From positions 1 through 64,000 of the forward strand of contig NZ_FRCD01000005.1 in assembly GCF_900142785.1 (NCBI RefSeq): DNA of 64,000 nt, given 5' to 3'. Both the position numbers and the translations under genes were made by a program. The notes beneath the pieces are model-generated. The model was not told the origin of the DNA and ran no database searches. It saw only the letters and a program-made list of their open reading frames with translations. This document shows, piece after piece, positions 62,849 through 64,000 of this stretch. The DNA is from Chryseobacterium carnipullorum. GTDB lineage: Bacteria; Bacteroidota; Bacteroidia; Flavobacteriales; Weeksellaceae. The first letter of the stretch is position 1. Every line of letters starts with the position of its first letter.

Positions 62849-64000
62849 ATGAAAAAACTCTCATTACTCTCTCTCGCTACTTTAGCCTCCCTGCAATTCA
62901 TCAATGCGCAGGTCATTTCATCAAAAAAATGGACGGATCATTTTTCCTACAACAATGTCTTGGCTATGAAGGAAGACAATGGAAAAATAGTAGCCGCGAC
63001 AGAAAATGGGATATTTTATTATACCATAGCAACAGGAGAAATTACTAAGCTGTCAAAAGCCACAGGTCTCCATGATGTTAATATATCTGCTTTTGACTAT
63101 AATCCGCAGACTAAGATCGCTGTGGTGGGATATGCCAACGGCTCAATGGACGTTATCACTCCTCAGGAAATCAAATATATTGTTGATATACCCATTGCAA
63201 CCGGTTATAATGGAAGCAAAAGAATCAATCATATTTCGATTACAGGAGATCAGGCGGTAATTTCTGTGGGTTATGGAGTTTCTATATTTAATATTAATAA
63301 GAAGGAATTCGGAGATTCTGCATTTTTTGTAAGCGGCGGTGTCTATGAAGCCAGTAATGAAGCCACTATTTTTGGAAACAAATTATATTCTGTTACCAAT
63401 ACAGGTTTGAAAAGTCACGAACTGAATACAACATTTCCCGTATTTTCTACATGGACTACGGAAATACCCGGATCCTTTAAGCATATTGACGGAGAGTCTT
63501 CCTCACTTATTTTTTCATCAGCAACTGCTGCATTTATCTACAATAGCGGAACCGGAACTCCTCTTCCCGGAACTTTTGGAGGTATCAAAGACATTACATT
63601 AAGTTCAAATAATATTGTAGTAACGGACAGTAGAATTTATACATTTGGATTAAACGGAGTCTTATTAAACGCTGTAAGTATGGGAGAAGACTGTAATACA
63701 GCTTTAACTGTCAACGGAAAAGTATATGGAGGAACGATACTTTCAGGAATAAAAGACGAAGGCGGTATCACTTATAAACCATCAGGTCCTTATTCCAACT
63801 CTTCATATAAAATTAATCTGTATGATAACAACCAGATGCTGGTGTCGTCAGGTTCAAGACTGAACAGGTATAATCAGCCTGGAGAAAATCCTAAAAAACC
63901 TGGATTTTACTACTTTAATGGATCGGAATGGATCTACCCGTCTTATTTCATAGGCAAGACTTTTCCCATCAATGTTCTTGATGCTGTAATGAACCCCGCT
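62849..64000 (+). CDS. porZ: PorZ-like T9SS propeller protein, 5' part (cut by window edge)
   Basis: ATG at 62849 opens a frame of 384 codons to the window edge with no stop. It has a signal peptide (ending FINAQ) and propeller-like repeats (WTDHFSYNNVLAMKEDNGKI, VAATENGIFYYT, then SKATGLHDVNISAFDYNPQ). This start, with the SYN and GLxD pattern, matches PorZ, a surface-exposed T9SS part that helps attach cargo to A-LPS. The rest of the gene, including the sorting end, is outside the window, so the call is from the first half. It begins one base after the stop of the nucleotidase gene. Confidence 0.65.
   Translation, partial: MKKLSLLSLATLASLQFINAQVISSKKWTDHFSYNNVLAMKEDNGKIVAATENGIFYYTIATGEITKLSKATGLHDVNISAFDYNPQTKIAVVGYANGSMDVITPQEIKYIVDIPIATGYNGSKRINHISITGDQAVISVGYGVSIFNINKKEFGDSAFFVSGGVYEASNEATIFGNKLYSVTNTGLKSHELNTTFPVFSTWTTEIPGSFKHIDGESSSLIFSSATAAFIYNSGTGTPLPGTFGGIKDITLSSNNIVVTDSRIYTFGLNGVLLNAVSMGEDCNTALTVNGKVYGGTILSGIKDEGGITYKPSGPYSNSSYKINLYDNNQMLVSSGSRLNRYNQPGENPKKPGFYYFNGSEWIYPSYFIGKTFPINVLDAVMNPA

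Noticed and set aside
1..64000. CRISPR arrays, prophage genes, rRNA operons
   Set aside because: No regular spaced repeats, phage structural genes or rRNA-like sequence were seen. The only strong repeats are the Rhs core ends and the tRNA duplication.

Overview
The window reads as chromosomal DNA of a flavobacterium, most likely Chryseobacterium or a close relative (Weeksellaceae). This rests on a complete gldK-gldL-gldM-gldN block of the type IX secretion system (T9SS), T9SS type A and type B C-terminal sorting domains, several Bacteroidota-type promoters (TTG, about 19 bases, TAnnTTTG), AT-rich DNA, and the general style of the proteins (many lipoproteins, DUF4270, Bacteroidota-type Rhs proteins). 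No genus marker such as 16S rRNA is present, so the genus is an inference.

Region 1 (1-13825) is accessory. The 5' end of an IS3-like transposase gene sits at the left edge. Next, all on the minus strand, comes a Rhs polymorphic-toxin locus. One promoter (13796-13825) leads into a T9SS-sorted propeller protein, a 1134-aa Rhs-like partner, a fibre-like coiled-coil protein, and a full-length Rhs protein with a putative metallopeptidase tip and a lipoprotein beside it. Downstream are two orphan cassettes, each a copy of the last ~100 residues of the Rhs core joined to a different toxin tip and its candidate immunity gene. One tip has a JAMM-type motif. The other resembles EndoU RNase and is broken by an in-frame stop codon. 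Both cassettes follow a repeated terminator-like hairpin and have no ATG start, so they look silent, as recombination donors would.

Region 2 (13935-23292) holds a tripartite RND efflux operon, small lipoproteins (MliC-like, META domain), a SemiSWEET transporter and an FAD amine oxidoreductase. Region 3 (23299-32504) is the T9SS motor/core block gldKLMN, preceded by glmS, a DUF4270 lipoprotein and a half-length glycogen-synthase-like protein. Divergent from it are panC, a Lys-Leu-Lys-Lys tRNA cluster with a 280-base duplication, and aroK.

Region 4 (34964-46023) is mostly housekeeping: an Hsp15-like S4 protein, a GOGAT-like FMN protein, mtaB, a DinB-like protein, a T9SS type B cargo protein, a putative PD-(D/E)XK protein and a glucan phosphorylase homologue that lacks the PLP lysine. 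Region 5 (46144-55440) looks like a peptide-uptake cluster: a DPP4-type S9 peptidase and three POT peptide transporters, with a deleted DUF1016 nuclease pseudogene between two of them, then a secreted thioredoxin. Region 6 (55519-64000) has recG, an AraC regulator overlapping a receiver domain that has lost its phospho-acceptor Asp, a GNAT enzyme, dapA, a 5'-nucleotidase split over two overlapping genes, and the start of a PorZ-like propeller gene that links back to the T9SS.
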